A stretch of 57,094 nt of DNA from positions 1 through 57,094 of the forward strand of contig CAYSHI010000063.1 of NCBI GenBank assembly GCA_964430745.1, read 5' to 3'. This stretch comes from CBDCGW01 sp964430745. GTDB lineage: Bacteria > Acidobacteriota > UBA890. Below, piece after piece: positions 24,682-33,666 of this stretch. The first letter of the stretch is position 1, and each line of letters begins with the position of its first letter. The position numbers and the translations under genes were made by a program. Under the pieces are notes generated by a model, which worked only from the letters and a program-made list of their open reading frames with translations, did not search any database and was not told the origin of the DNA.

Positions 24682-25446
24682 GTGCGCATAGCCGTTCTCA
24701 TGAAAGCCGTGGTGGAGCCGGAGTCGCGCATCGAGCTGGATGACGCCGGGCAGGTCAAGCGCGGTAACTTTCGCTACGAGCTCAACGAATACGATTTGTA
24801 TGCCGTCGAGGCTGCCATCCGGTTGGCCGAGGCGCACGAGGCGCAGGTCACGGTGCTGAGCCTGGGGCCGGAGGATGCCGTGCAAAGCCTCCGCAAGGGG
24901 CTGGCGATGGGGGCCGATGACGCGGTTTTCGTCGAGAGTGACGGCTTTCTCGCCGACGCGGCATCGAGCGCCGCGGTTCTGGCGGCCGCGCTCCGGCGCA
25001 TCGAGCCTGATCTGGTGCTGGCCGGCGTCGAGACCGACGATCTCGGTACCTCTCAGGTCGGTGTGCTGGTGGCCGAAGCCCTCGGGTTTTCCTGTGTCAC
25101 GATGACCATCGGCGTCGAGCTCGGGGACGGAAAGGTGGCCGTGCGGCGCGAGCTGGAGGCCGGCAATTTTCTCGATGTGGAGACCACTCTGCCGGCAGTA
25201 CTCACCATTCAGACGGGCTTGAACGCGCCTCGCTATCCGAGCCTCAAGGGCATCATGGCGGCGAAGCGCAAGGATCTGGTGCGGATCCCCCTCAGCGAGC
25301 TGGAAGAGGGCGCCCAGCAGCGTGTCGAGACCATCGAGCTGGCCTATCCGCCGCCGCGAGAGCTGGCACAGATGCTGGAAGGCGGCGGCGACGCGGTCGT
25401 CGGTGAGCTGATGACGATCCTGCGTGAAAAGGAGAGGGTGCTGTGA
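24682..25446 (+). CDS. etfB: Electron transfer flavoprotein beta subunit
   Basis: EtfB, 254 residues, pairs with EtfA to carry electrons from acyl-CoA and similar dehydrogenases to the quinone pool. Typical segments: RIAVLMKAVVEPESR, LNEYDLYAVEAAIRL, VTVLSLGPEDAVQSLRKGLAMGAD, the AMP/FAD-loop region AGVETDDLGTSQVGVLVAEALG, and LPAVLTIQTGLNAPRYPSLKGIMAAKRK. GTG at 24682 has a good GGAAGG Shine-Dalgarno and matches the family N-terminus; a TTG at 24652 is a worse alternative. The stop overlaps the etfA start (GTGA). Confidence 0.95.
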   Translation: MRIAVLMKAVVEPESRIELDDAGQVKRGNFRYELNEYDLYAVEAAIRLAEAHEAQVTVLSLGPEDAVQSLRKGLAMGADDAVFVESDGFLADAASSAAVLAAALRRIEPDLVLAGVETDDLGTSQVGVLVAEALGFSCVTMTIGVELGDGKVAVRRELEAGNFLDVETTLPAVLTIQTGLNAPRYPSLKGIMAAKRKDLVRIPLSELEEGAQQRVETIELAYPPPRELAQMLEGGGDAVVGELMTILREKERVL

Positions 25447-26411
25447 GCCGCGACGTCTTTTGCATCGTCGAACATCGCGCCGGGCGCGTCGATCCCGATT
25501 CGCTGCAGCTAATCGCTGCAGCGCGCAAGCTGGACGCCGCCGCGGTCGCCGTCGTCTGTGCCGCCGCACCCGAAGCGGTGGTCGAGCAGGTTGCGGCGCA
25601 CGCCGACGGCGTGATCGCGGTGCAGCACGCCGCGCTCGAGAACTTCACCCCGGACGGCTACGCCCAGGCGCTCATTCCACTTCTCGAGGAGAGGCAGCCG
25701 GCCGCGGTGCTGACCCTCCACTCCCATTTTCTGGGTCGCGACCTGGCGCCGGTACTGGCCAGCCGGCTCGGGTCGGGACTGATCAGCGACTGCATCGATA
25801 TGGAGTGGCAGGACGGCATCGTTGCCCGACGACTCTTGTATCGCCGCAAGCTGGTTGCCGCGCAGCGATGCACGACGCCGGGCACGAACGTGCTGACCTG
25901 CCAGCGCGGAGCATTCGTGGCCGCCGAGGCGCCGGGGGCGGTGGCTGAGGTAGAGACCGTCGCGGCCCAGATCGACGCGGACTCCATCCGCTGGACCGTG
26001 GGCGCGTTCGACGCCGCCGAGGTCGTTGCCGGAGACATCACCGAAGCCGAGGTGGTGGTCGCCGCCGGCAGGGGAGTGGGTAGCGAGGAGAACCTCGAAG
26101 CGATCAAGACGCTGACATCGTTGCTCGGGGGCGCGCTCGCGGCGTCTCGTCCGATCGTCGACAACGGATGGCTCGACCGCGGCCTGCAGGTGGGCTCATC
26201 CGGCAAGACGGTTCGGCCCCGGCTGTACATTGCCCTGGGGATCTCCGGGGCCATCCAGCACGTCGTCGGGATGCGCGACAGCGATGTGATCGTCGCGGTC
26301 AACAAGGACGCGCGGGCTCCCATCTTCGAATATGCCGACTACGGCATCGTTGCGGACGTGATGGAGATCGTCGGCCCTCTGACCGAGGCGGTTCAGGAGT
26401 TGCGCGGATAG
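25443..26411 (+). CDS. etfA: Electron transfer flavoprotein alpha subunit
   Basis: EtfA, 322 residues. The N-terminal half resembles EtfB (VFCIVEHRAGRVDPDSLQLIAAARKL). The C-terminal FAD domain is complete: VVVAAGRGVGSEENLEAIKTL, ASRPIVDNGWLDRGLQVGSSGKTVRP, YIALGISGAIQHVVGM, and VNKDARAPIFEYADYGIVAD, whose NKD..API..YADYGI block contacts FAD. No bifurcation-specific feature was identified. It is translationally coupled to etfB, and its stop abuts the convergent LOG-like gene. Confidence 0.95.
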   Translation: MSRDVFCIVEHRAGRVDPDSLQLIAAARKLDAAAVAVVCAAAPEAVVEQVAAHADGVIAVQHAALENFTPDGYAQALIPLLEERQPAAVLTLHSHFLGRDLAPVLASRLGSGLISDCIDMEWQDGIVARRLLYRRKLVAAQRCTTPGTNVLTCQRGAFVAAEAPGAVAEVETVAAQIDADSIRWTVGAFDAAEVVAGDITEAEVVVAAGRGVGSEENLEAIKTLTSLLGGALAASRPIVDNGWLDRGLQVGSSGKTVRPRLYIALGISGAIQHVVGMRDSDVIVAVNKDARAPIFEYADYGIVADVMEIVGPLTEAVQELRG

Positions 26412-26924
26412 CTATCGGGCCGGCGGCAGTGCGGCAAGCCAGGCTTCGACCTCGGCGGCCGTGGTCGCCTCGAATACCACGTCCGAGCGCTTGTCGTCGA
26501 TCGACCGACCGGCCAGAGACGCGGCCCAGCCCGGAGCCGTACCGAGGGCGCAGATGGGCTTGCCCGCCTGCCAGGCGTGGGCCATCTCGCTGAGCGTGCC
26601 GCTCTTGCCGCCGATGGCGACGACGGCGTCGGCGGCCAGCACGACCAACAAGTTGCGGGCGTACCCGAGTCCGGTCGGGATGACCACATCGGCGAAGGAA
26701 TTGGCGTCGCGCCGGTCGGAACCGGGGAGAATGGCCACGATCGGGGTGTTCGAGTCGGCCCTTGCCGCTCGGGCGCCGCTGCTGGCCGCCTCCATCACGC
26801 CGCCGAGGCCGCCGCACACCAGCCCGTAGCCGGCGCGGACGATAGCGGCGCCGACCTGTTCGGCGAGGCGATCACGCTCGGCATCCGCATCGCCGTTGCC
26901 GATCACGGCGACCAACGGCGTCAT
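26412..26924 (-). CDS. LOG-like / TIGR00725 family nucleotide-binding protein
   Basis: A 170-residue Rossmann-like protein of the SLOG superfamily: VAVIGNGDAD at the start, YGLVCGGLGGVMEAASSGAR (nucleotide-binding PGGxGT-like region), then VVAIGGKSGTLSEMAHAWQAGKPI. Relatives include cytokinin-activating LOG proteins and the so-called lysine decarboxylase-like family; they usually cleave nucleoside monophosphates or bind nucleotides. The true substrate here is not known. The stop lies directly beside the etfA stop on the other strand. Confidence 0.82.
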   Translation of the reverse strand: MTPLVAVIGNGDADAERDRLAEQVGAAIVRAGYGLVCGGLGGVMEAASSGARAARADSNTPIVAILPGSDRRDANSFADVVIPTGLGYARNLLVVLAADAVVAIGGKSGTLSEMAHAWQAGKPICALGTAPGWAASLAGRSIDDKRSDVVFEATTAAEVEAWLAALPPAR

Positions 26925-26933
26925 CGGCGCATC

Positions 26934-27773
26934 TCAGTCGTTGAGCAGAGCTTCTCGCGTGGTCTGCAGCAGATCGGCGAGTTGCTCGCGGGGTACATCA
27001 TTGACGAACGGTGCGACCAGCCAGCGCAGCATGAACGGGATCGTTCGAGTCAGCGAGATGGATTCGCACTCGATGTACGTTCCGCCGTCACGCTCGAGGA
27101 ATCGCCAGTAGGAGTTGATGCGCCACAGAAACCCGCTTCCTTCTCCGTCCGGGAGCGCGCGTTCTTGCGGGGTCCCCGGTTCCTGGACCTCTCGGACCGA
27201 CGACGTACGCGAGATGGAGTAGGTGCGCCCGACGGAGGGCGTGACGTACGCGACGTCGTGAACCGTGTCCATGACGACGGTGATGACCTTCTTCTTGCGG
27301 AAGCGCATGAAGACCTCGAAGAGGTCGCCGTCTCGGCGGATGATGCGGGCGTCCGCCACTTCCGGTGAGTAGATCTCACTGTGTCGATCGTAGTCCTGAA
27401 TGAGCTCGAGCGTCTCGTCGAGGCCGACATCGGGTATGAAGACGGCGCCGAGCCAGTGATGTATCAATCCGTCGTCGATCTCGATCTCCTTGCCGCCGGC
27501 GTCCACGGTCTCCAGAGGCTCCATGTACATCTGTCCGCGGCGCAGATCGGCGAGGACCTGGACGCGCTCGCCCTCGGGATAGGAGTCGAGGTAGAGGAAG
27601 CTCCCGGTCGGGCCGGCCTGGGCGAGGACGCGCTCCTCGGTGAGCGTGGCATAGCGCTGGAATGCCCGAAGCGTATGCGCCTCCAGGTCGCCGGCGTACG
27701 GCGAAACGACCGGCGCGACAGTGGGCGCCACGCAAAGTAAGCTGATGCAGGCCGTGAAGATCTTCAGATACAT
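26934..27773 (-). CDS. Secreted SRPBCC/START-like protein of unknown function
   Basis: A 279-residue protein with an N-terminal signal-like segment (MYLKIFTACISLLCVAPTVAPVVS). The body contains HHWLGAVFIPDVGLDETLELIQDYDRHSEIYSP and, near the end, a long amphipathic helix (VPREQLADLLQTTREALL). The layout suggests a helix-grip (SRPBCC) lipid-binding fold, but I cannot name a characterised homologue. Its start codon is only three bases from the divergent PAP2-family start, so the two genes probably share a very short control region or one start is mis-set. Confidence 0.6.
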   Translation of the reverse strand: MYLKIFTACISLLCVAPTVAPVVSPYAGDLEAHTLRAFQRYATLTEERVLAQAGPTGSFLYLDSYPEGERVQVLADLRRGQMYMEPLETVDAGGKEIEIDDGLIHHWLGAVFIPDVGLDETLELIQDYDRHSEIYSPEVADARIIRRDGDLFEVFMRFRKKKVITVVMDTVHDVAYVTPSVGRTYSISRTSSVREVQEPGTPQERALPDGEGSGFLWRINSYWRFLERDGGTYIECESISLTRTIPFMLRWLVAPFVNDVPREQLADLLQTTREALLND

Positions 27774-27776
27774 GGA

Positions 27777-28775
27777 ATGGACTTGATGGAGAGACTACGG
27801 GCGCGTTGGACACCCGTCGATTGGATTGTCGCCGCATACACGGCGTGGATGGGGCTGCTGATCGCGTGGTTCGCGGCCGAGGTTCCGGAGTGGCCACGGC
27901 TGGTGGCAATTCACGCGGGAATTCTCATCGCCATGGTCATATTACCTCCCCGCGGCGCCCCTTGGGAGGCACGCTCCTGGCCGGCTCTGTGGCAACGCAT
28001 CATCCACCAGTTCGCGCGGTTCGTGCGTTACGCCTATCCTCTGGCGCTTGCCCTTTTCTTTTTCGAGGAGGGGCAGTTCACCGTCAACATGATATTTCCC
28101 GCCACGCCGTACTGGTTCGAGCCCTACCTCTATGCGGCCGACCGGGCCGTCTTCGGCGAGTTGCCGGCGATCATCATGGATCCGTGGGTGACCCCGCTGC
28201 TCACGGAGATGATGCACTTCTTCTACTGGTCCTACTACATCATCCTGATCGGCGGTGTTGCCGTCGCCTATGTCGGATGGGACCGCAGCAAACCGATCGA
28301 GGCGCCCGCCGAAGGCTTCGCCGAGACCGTCACGAGCTTGGCGACGGCATTTATCCTGGCGTTCGTCTTCTATCCATGGCTGGCGGCCCGAGGGCCCTGG
28401 GAAAGCCCCGAGTTGATGGCGCGAATGCAATCGCCGCTGGATGGATGGGTCTTTACGTGGATGATGGACCGAATCATCGAACACGGCGCCGTCTCGGGGA
28501 ACTGCTTTCCGAGCGGGCACGTGGCCGGTGCGTGGGCAATCGTCTTCGGCCTGGCGTGGACGCCCGGCCATCGCCGCACCGTGTACATCTTCGCCTTCCT
28601 GTCCATCGGCATGACCATCGCCTGCGTCTACACCCGTTACCACCATGCCATGGACATGCCCGCCGGTTTCGCCGCCGGGCTGTTGGGCGCGCTCGTCGGT
28701 GGCAGTTTGGTGCGTCGACACCGGGCCCGTCGTGCTGCCGCCGCCTCGCACGCCGCGGATTCGGCGGCGGCGTGA
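27777..28775 (+). CDS. PAP2-superfamily integral membrane phosphatase/transferase (Aur1/PAP2_3-like)
   Basis: A 332-residue membrane protein with about six hydrophobic helices. The phosphatase motifs near the C-terminal half are NCFPSGHVAGA (PSGH) and YTRYHHAMDMPAGF (R...H...D, the catalytic His-Asp). The classic first motif (KxxxxxxRP) is not clear, as in the inositolphosphotransferase-like PAP2_3 group. It probably acts on a phospholipid or polyprenyl phosphate at the membrane. The Ala/Arg-rich tail is poorly conserved. ATG at 27777; a second ATG at 27786 is possible. Confidence 0.82.
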   Translation: MDLMERLRARWTPVDWIVAAYTAWMGLLIAWFAAEVPEWPRLVAIHAGILIAMVILPPRGAPWEARSWPALWQRIIHQFARFVRYAYPLALALFFFEEGQFTVNMIFPATPYWFEPYLYAADRAVFGELPAIIMDPWVTPLLTEMMHFFYWSYYIILIGGVAVAYVGWDRSKPIEAPAEGFAETVTSLATAFILAFVFYPWLAARGPWESPELMARMQSPLDGWVFTWMMDRIIEHGAVSGNCFPSGHVAGAWAIVFGLAWTPGHRRTVYIFAFLSIGMTIACVYTRYHHAMDMPAGFAAGLLGALVGGSLVRRHRARRAAAASHAADSAAA

Positions 28776-28864
28776 TGAACTAGCGGGCGACCCAGGGGCT
28801 GGTGACGGCCCCGATGTGACGGCCTGCGTGCGGGACGGCTTTTCCCGTCGCGGCCCGGGCGAAG

Positions 28865-30499
28865 CTACGACGATTGCGACTTGGCGAGGCGCCGCCTCTG
28901 TTCCTTGAAGAGCTTCTCGACGCGCTGCAGCGTATCGACATCATCGAGTCCGAGGTCGTGGCGGCGTCGGACGATACGGGGAAATCGCAGCGCGAAACCG
29001 CCGGCGTGGCGCAGACTGCGCTGAATTCCGTCGAAGGCAACCTCGAGGACGACCTCGGGCTGAACCTCCATTACTTCGCCGGAGCGCCGGGTGATGGTTG
29101 CCTTGAGGCGCTCGGTGAGGCCACGGATCTCCTCGTCCGTGAGGCCGCTGTAGGCCTTGCCTACGTCCAACAGGGCGCCGTCGTCCCCGCGCACGGCGAA
29201 CGTGAGATCCGAGAGCCATCCCGCGCGCTTGCCGCTGCCGTATTGGGCCGCCGTGATCACGACGTCGAGTGTGCCGAACGGACGCTTGACCTTGAGCCAC
29301 GCGCGCCCCCGCGTTCCGGGTTGGTAAGCGCTTCCCGGCGCTTTGAAAACGACTCCTTCGTGCCCCGCAGCCAGCGCGTCGTCGAGGTAACGCGTCACGT
29401 CGGCCGCGGCGTGCAACGTCTGGTGGTCGATCCGGCGCACCACGCCCTCGTTGCTCAAACGGCTCAGGATCTCCTTCCGTTCCCTGGCCGGCCGGTCGAT
29501 GAGGTCCTCACCGTCGGCACGCAGGACGTCGAACGCAACGTAGATCACCGGCACATCGAGCAGCATCGTGAGCGGCACCTGGCGCCGGCCCATGCGCTGC
29601 TGAAGTTGTGCGAAGGGCAGGGGGCCGTTTTCCCAGCCGACGATCTCGCCGTCCAGGATCCAGTCGTCGTCGAGCTCCCCGACGCCGTCCCCGAGCTCGG
29701 GAAACCAGTGCGTGATGTCGTCGAGGCCGCGCGAATAGATCCGGTGCTGTTTCCCGAGGCGGTGGAGTTGGGCGCGAATGCCGTCGAACTTGGGCTCGGC
29801 GAAGATGGGCGGCGGCAGATGATCGAGCACCTCGTCGGCGTCGGCCGCGGTGTGGGCAAGCATGCAGCGCACCGGGCGGAACGGCCGCAACCGGGTCCGC
29901 TCGAGCTCACCCGAACGGGCGCGCTCGGCCGCCAGGCCGATCTCGCCGAGCAGCATGTGGGCACGGCGCACGTCCTCGAGCGGGCGTCGATACGCCAGGG
30001 CGATGGCCTCTTCGACGCGGCCGGTCTGCATCCCCGTTCGCATCGAGCCGACCAGGAGCTTGGTCAGATACTTGGCCTCGAGGGGATCGGCCTGCTCGAA
30101 TAACCGGCGGAGCTCTCGTGTGCGCGCCGTGGCGGAAAGCGAGCCGAACCGGCCGAGAGCGGCGGCGACATCGATAACCGTCAGCCCGACGGAGTCGAGG
30201 CCGGTGCGGGCCTCGAGGAGAGAGGCGACGGCCGTGCCGAGGTCCCCGGTGGCGACGGCGCGGCGTCGAACGGCCTGCTCGGGCACGCCGCATTGCTCGG
30301 CCACGACGGTGGCGATGGCGGCGTTGCCGACGTTCGGGGCCAAGGAATCGGGGGGTAGGGGGGCGCCCGCGAGGAAGCGGGCGGCCACGGCGACCTCATC
30401 GCGGGGGCGCGAGGTCAGGTAAGCGGCGGCGCACTGCACCTTTCCCTCGACGCTGTCGAGGTGCGCCAGGGCTTCACAAGTGAGTGCGAAGGCGCGCAT
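28865..30499 (-). CDS. ATP-dependent DNA ligase
   Basis: A 544-residue ATP-dependent ligase. Residues 1-about 205 are the helical DNA-binding domain (LLFEQADPLEAKYLTKLLVGSMRTGM-like blocks). The adenylation motif KFDGIRAQ has Lys237 as the AMP-carrying residue, and later nucleotidyltransferase motifs are DGEIVGW, EGVVFKAP and WLKVKRP. The C-terminal OB domain ends in LRFPRIVRRRHDLG. It resembles archaeal/LigB-type enzymes found in many bacteria as a supplement to NAD-dependent LigA, often beside an exonuclease and an Lhr-like helicase. Neither partner is present here. Confidence 0.93.
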   Translation of the reverse strand: MRAFALTCEALAHLDSVEGKVQCAAAYLTSRPRDEVAVAARFLAGAPLPPDSLAPNVGNAAIATVVAEQCGVPEQAVRRRAVATGDLGTAVASLLEARTGLDSVGLTVIDVAAALGRFGSLSATARTRELRRLFEQADPLEAKYLTKLLVGSMRTGMQTGRVEEAIALAYRRPLEDVRRAHMLLGEIGLAAERARSGELERTRLRPFRPVRCMLAHTAADADEVLDHLPPPIFAEPKFDGIRAQLHRLGKQHRIYSRGLDDITHWFPELGDGVGELDDDWILDGEIVGWENGPLPFAQLQQRMGRRQVPLTMLLDVPVIYVAFDVLRADGEDLIDRPARERKEILSRLSNEGVVRRIDHQTLHAAADVTRYLDDALAAGHEGVVFKAPGSAYQPGTRGRAWLKVKRPFGTLDVVITAAQYGSGKRAGWLSDLTFAVRGDDGALLDVGKAYSGLTDEEIRGLTERLKATITRRSGEVMEVQPEVVLEVAFDGIQRSLRHAGGFALRFPRIVRRRHDLGLDDVDTLQRVEKLFKEQRRRLAKSQSS

Positions 30500-30597
30500 C
30501 CCGGCAGTCTATCGCTAATGGCGACCGCGATCACGGGATCGGGGGGAAGGTCGAGGCGGTTGCGGTTCGCAGATGCCCCACTCGCTGCGAAGTCGCC

Positions 30598-31926
30598 TTA
30601 CTCGCCGCTTCCGGCCGGTACCGCGGGGCGGGCCGTCTGGCCCTGGCGCAACAGAGACATCCAACGATCGCGTTGCGAGCCGAACACCGACATGTGCTCC
30701 ACGGGAAGGGGGGCCGCCGCGGGGAAGTCGATCTTCAGCGGGTCGACGAACTCGCCCGCACGCTCGAGGCGATAGTCGAGGTGGGTGCTGGTGACGAGCC
30801 CGGTGCTACCGACGTAACCGATCACCTGTCCTTGCTCGACCTTGTCGCCGACGCTCAATCCTGCGGCGAATCCCCGCAGGTGCAGGTACCAGCTCGTGTA
30901 CGAGCCGCCGTGCCGGATCTTGACGTGGTTGCCGGCCTGCGAGTTGCGGCTGGCGTAGGTCACGGTGCCGGATGCCGTGGCGTGCACCGGGGTCCCCGCC
31001 GGTGCCACGTAGTCGACGCCGTAGTGTGGGCGTACGACGTTCAGGACAGGATGCATGCGCCGGTACGAAAACCTCGAAGAGATCCGCGAGTAGTTGACCG
31101 GTGAGCGGAGGAAGGCGCGCTGCAGCGATTCTCCCCGTGGCGTGAAATAGGTCACGGAGCCACCGGGGCGAGCGTAGCGGACTGCCTGATAGGCGCGACC
31201 GCCGACGCGGAGCTCGGCGGCGAGCACGTCGCCGAAACCGACGAACTCGCCCTCGAGGAACCGTTGCTCGACCATTACGTCGAGACTGTCGTTGACGCGA
31301 AGGTCGGCGGCGAAGTCGATGTCCCAGGCGAAGATGTCGGCCAGCTTGCGGGCAAGATCGATGGCGTCGCGTTGCTTGAGCCAGGTGCTGGACAACGCGC
31401 CCTCGAGACTGCCGCGGATATTCGCGTGCAGGAAGCGTGGGCGGATATCGAACGGTACGACGATATCCTTCGCAACCCAGCCTTCGCCGCTTCGGGCGAC
31501 CACGACCGCCCTTTGCTTCTCGGGCTGATAGCGAAACATGAGCAGCTCGTCGGCGTCATCGAAGTAGACCTTGTAGGGGCGGCCCGCGCGTATGCGGCGA
31601 ACGTCGAAATCCTCGGCGATGGCGCGCCCGACCTCGTGGACGAGCCCGGACGGCACGCCGGCTTGGCCGAGAACGCGAGCGAATGTCGTGCCGGGGCGAA
31701 ACTCACCTTCGACCGTGCGGTCGGCGTGGGCCGCGAGCGACAGGGGCCACTCCGGTGGCAGATCGGGGACGACGTGAGCTACCGTCGAACCAACCTGTGG
31801 CGCCACGGTGCCCCGGGCGGTTTCCGAAGGAAGGAGGTTCGAAAGCGGAACCGTCGCCAGGGCAACGGCCGCGAAAAAAGAAGCCGCAACCGCGGGGCGG
31901 CGTTTGACGAAAAGCGTGAAGCGCAT
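30598..31926 (-). CDS. M23-family (LytM) peptidoglycan endopeptidase
   Basis: A 442-residue secreted or membrane-anchored zinc peptidase. A basic N-terminus and hydrophobic segment (AVAASFFAAVALATVPL) come first, then a LysM/OapA-like region (GTTFARVLGQAGVPSGLVHEV), and the M23 domain near 290-400: PHYGVDYVAPAGTPV (H...D zinc ligands), YTSWYLHLRGF (catalytic His), and TSTHLDYRL, where the usual second His of HxH is Asp. It would cut peptide crosslinks of peptidoglycan. It is divergent from the LysM transglycosylase gene, suggesting joint control of two wall hydrolases. Confidence 0.9.
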   Translation of the reverse strand: MRFTLFVKRRPAVAASFFAAVALATVPLSNLLPSETARGTVAPQVGSTVAHVVPDLPPEWPLSLAAHADRTVEGEFRPGTTFARVLGQAGVPSGLVHEVGRAIAEDFDVRRIRAGRPYKVYFDDADELLMFRYQPEKQRAVVVARSGEGWVAKDIVVPFDIRPRFLHANIRGSLEGALSSTWLKQRDAIDLARKLADIFAWDIDFAADLRVNDSLDVMVEQRFLEGEFVGFGDVLAAELRVGGRAYQAVRYARPGGSVTYFTPRGESLQRAFLRSPVNYSRISSRFSYRRMHPVLNVVRPHYGVDYVAPAGTPVHATASGTVTYASRNSQAGNHVKIRHGGSYTSWYLHLRGFAAGLSVGDKVEQGQVIGYVGSTGLVTSTHLDYRLERAGEFVDPLKIDFPAAAPLPVEHMSVFGSQRDRWMSLLRQGQTARPAVPAGSGE

Positions 31927-32071
31927 CGAGACGGAAGATGCCTTTGGTAATGGGGCCTGGGCGGGATAGCAGATGGGGAGCCCCGCGGTCGCCGAACTTT
32001 AAAACGATGCGGACATGCACGCAAGCTCGAACTGAGGCGTGTGAGCCCACGCACACCTCGTCATAAGGCGC

Positions 32072-32101
32072 TTGCAACAGGTTCTCGTGGATTGCTATAA
32101 A
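32072..32101 (+). promoter_or_regulatory. Candidate sigma-70 promoter of the LysM transglycosylase gene
   Basis: TTGCAA (32072-32077), 18-base spacer, TATAAA (32096-32101). Five of six -10 bases and four of six -35 bases match consensus. It sits in the 209-base divergent gap, 34 bases before the ATG at 32136, which has a GGAGAGGGG ribosome site. Nothing else was recognised in this gap. Confidence 0.55.
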
Positions 32102-32135
32102 CGTCGTATTGGCAAGTACTTGGGGTGGAGAGGGG

Positions 32136-33488
32136 ATGAGGCACGGTCGGGTAGGGGTGAGGCTGATCGGCGTGGCGGTCATCGCCATGGCGATGGGGGC
32201 GGGAACCGGCTCGTTCGCGGTCACCTCCGCGACCATCACCGCCGCCTCCGCGACCATCGCCGTCAACTCCGCGACCACTGCCCCGCCGAAGGTACTGCCG
32301 GCGTCGACGATGCAACAGGGCGGCCAGACGCCGTCCACCGTGCCTGCCGCCGTCATCGATCCGGCATCGTTCGAGCTCACGGATCTTTCGCCGGGGTTTC
32401 TCGGCCTTTACCGCAAGGTGATGGAGATCGAGGACCGTATCCGCCGGCACGCGGACGCCTACGGTCTGGACTATGACCTCGCCCGCGCCGTGTGTCTGTA
32501 CGAGTCGGGTGGAAACGCCCGTCTGACATCGTGGGCAGGAGCCGAGGGTTACTTTCAGGTCATGCCCGCCACGCAGCGGCTGCTCGCGGTCGACGACAAC
32601 ATCGAGGCCGGCATCAAGTACCTGGCCCAGCTCGTCGATCGTTTCGAGCGCGAGGATTACGCGCTGGCCGGGTACAACGGCGGGCCCGCCACGGTCGGCC
32701 GAAACCGCCCCATGCGACTCGAGTCGCTGCAATACGTCATCGGGGTCGGCCACTACCGCATGATGCTCAAGCTCTACGAGGAACCCATTCGCCGGCACGC
32801 GGCGCGCCTGCAACTCGAGGTCGCACGCGAGGGCGACACATGGTGGTCGGTCGCCCAACGCCTGCGGATTCCACTGTTGCAACTTCGGCTGTACAACCCC
32901 TACATCGGGATCCGTGAGCTGCAGCCGGGGTTCCTGATCGCGCATCCGGGAGAGGTGCGCTCCGATCTCTATGATGTCCGCGACGACGCCATCTACTATC
33001 GCACCCGAATCGGCGACAACTACTTCGGTGTTGCCTTCGCCTTCGACGTTCCGCTCGACGCGGTGCGCGACGAAAACCAGCTCTGGCACCTGCAGACGCT
33101 GCCGCCGGGAATGGACCTGAGACTTCCGCTCTCGTGGGAGCCTGACGAGGGAGAAGACGACGAGGAAGAGCCCGAGATTGTGGCGCATGTCATCGCGACA
33201 GGGGACAGCATCGACACGGTTGCGTCGCAGTTCGAGACCTCGCCTTGGCGGGTGATCCGCGACAACCACTTGTGGTCGCAGCAGCTGCCGCCCGCGGGAA
33301 CGAGCATCAACATCACCATCGAGCCGGTCGAGCCCGAGTTCACGGCGCACACGGTGCGCCGGGGCGAGAACCTCACGATCATCGCCAACCGCTACGGCAC
33401 CTCGGTGCGGGCGATCCAGGATGCCAACAACATGGGTAGCCGCACCGTGATTCGCATCGGCCAGCAACTGCTGGTGCCGGCGCGCTGA
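32136..33488 (+). CDS. Lytic transglycosylase with LysM repeats (MltD-like)
   Basis: A 450-residue secreted wall hydrolase. A signal segment (VRLIGVAVIAMAMGAGTGSFA) is followed by an Ala/Thr/Ser-rich stretch encoded by a 21-base repeat, then the SLT catalytic domain: ARAVCLYESGGNARLTSWAGAEG (catalytic Glu), YFQVMPATQRL, ALAGYNGGPATV. The C-terminal half has four LysM-like modules, the last two clear (IATGDSIDTVASQFETS and VRRGENLTIIANRYGTS), the first two degenerate. It cleaves glycan strands to 1,6-anhydro products. An acidic linker (EPDEGEDDEEEPE) lies before the last two LysM modules. ATG at 32136 was chosen for its ribosome site. Confidence 0.93.
   Translation: MRHGRVGVRLIGVAVIAMAMGAGTGSFAVTSATITAASATIAVNSATTAPPKVLPASTMQQGGQTPSTVPAAVIDPASFELTDLSPGFLGLYRKVMEIEDRIRRHADAYGLDYDLARAVCLYESGGNARLTSWAGAEGYFQVMPATQRLLAVDDNIEAGIKYLAQLVDRFEREDYALAGYNGGPATVGRNRPMRLESLQYVIGVGHYRMMLKLYEEPIRRHAARLQLEVAREGDTWWSVAQRLRIPLLQLRLYNPYIGIRELQPGFLIAHPGEVRSDLYDVRDDAIYYRTRIGDNYFGVAFAFDVPLDAVRDENQLWHLQTLPPGMDLRLPLSWEPDEGEDDEEEPEIVAHVIATGDSIDTVASQFETSPWRVIRDNHLWSQQLPPAGTSINITIEPVEPEFTAHTVRRGENLTIIANRYGTSVRAIQDANNMGSRTVIRIGQQLLVPAR
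32226..32288 (+). repeat. Three tandem 21-base units inside the transglycosylase gene
   Basis: Units start at 32226, 32247 and 32268, each beginning TCCGCGACC. They encode SATITAA, SATIAVN and SATTAPP after the signal peptide, a low-complexity linker. Slippage is the likely origin. Confidence 0.7.
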
Positions 33489-33585
33489 GCCCGACGCTTA
33501 CCCGTAGCCGGGGCCGTCGAGCCGCAACCTTTCACGGCGAGCCTGGCGGGGTGTGCGAGACTCAGGTGTCTTCCGGCCGTTTCGA

Positions 33586-33604
33586 GATAATGATTCTTAT
33601 GGAA
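33586..33604 (+). promoter_or_regulatory. Fur-box-like site upstream of the GH113-like lipoprotein gene
   Basis: GATAATGAT-TCTTATGGAA matches 12 of 19 positions of the classical Fur box by eye and lies 62 bases before the start codon. AT-rich promoter sequence can mimic this, so it is only a candidate. Confidence 0.25.
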
Positions 33605-33666
33605 ACTTTTAGATATGGGCGCCGAACCGGCTTTCGGGCGCGGATCGCGGCCTTCCTGCCCCCTTC

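Noticed and set aside
28865..30499. Ku/LigD-type end-joining locus
   Set aside because: No Ku gene, polymerase or phosphoesterase domain accompanies the ligase, and the protein ends after the OB domain.
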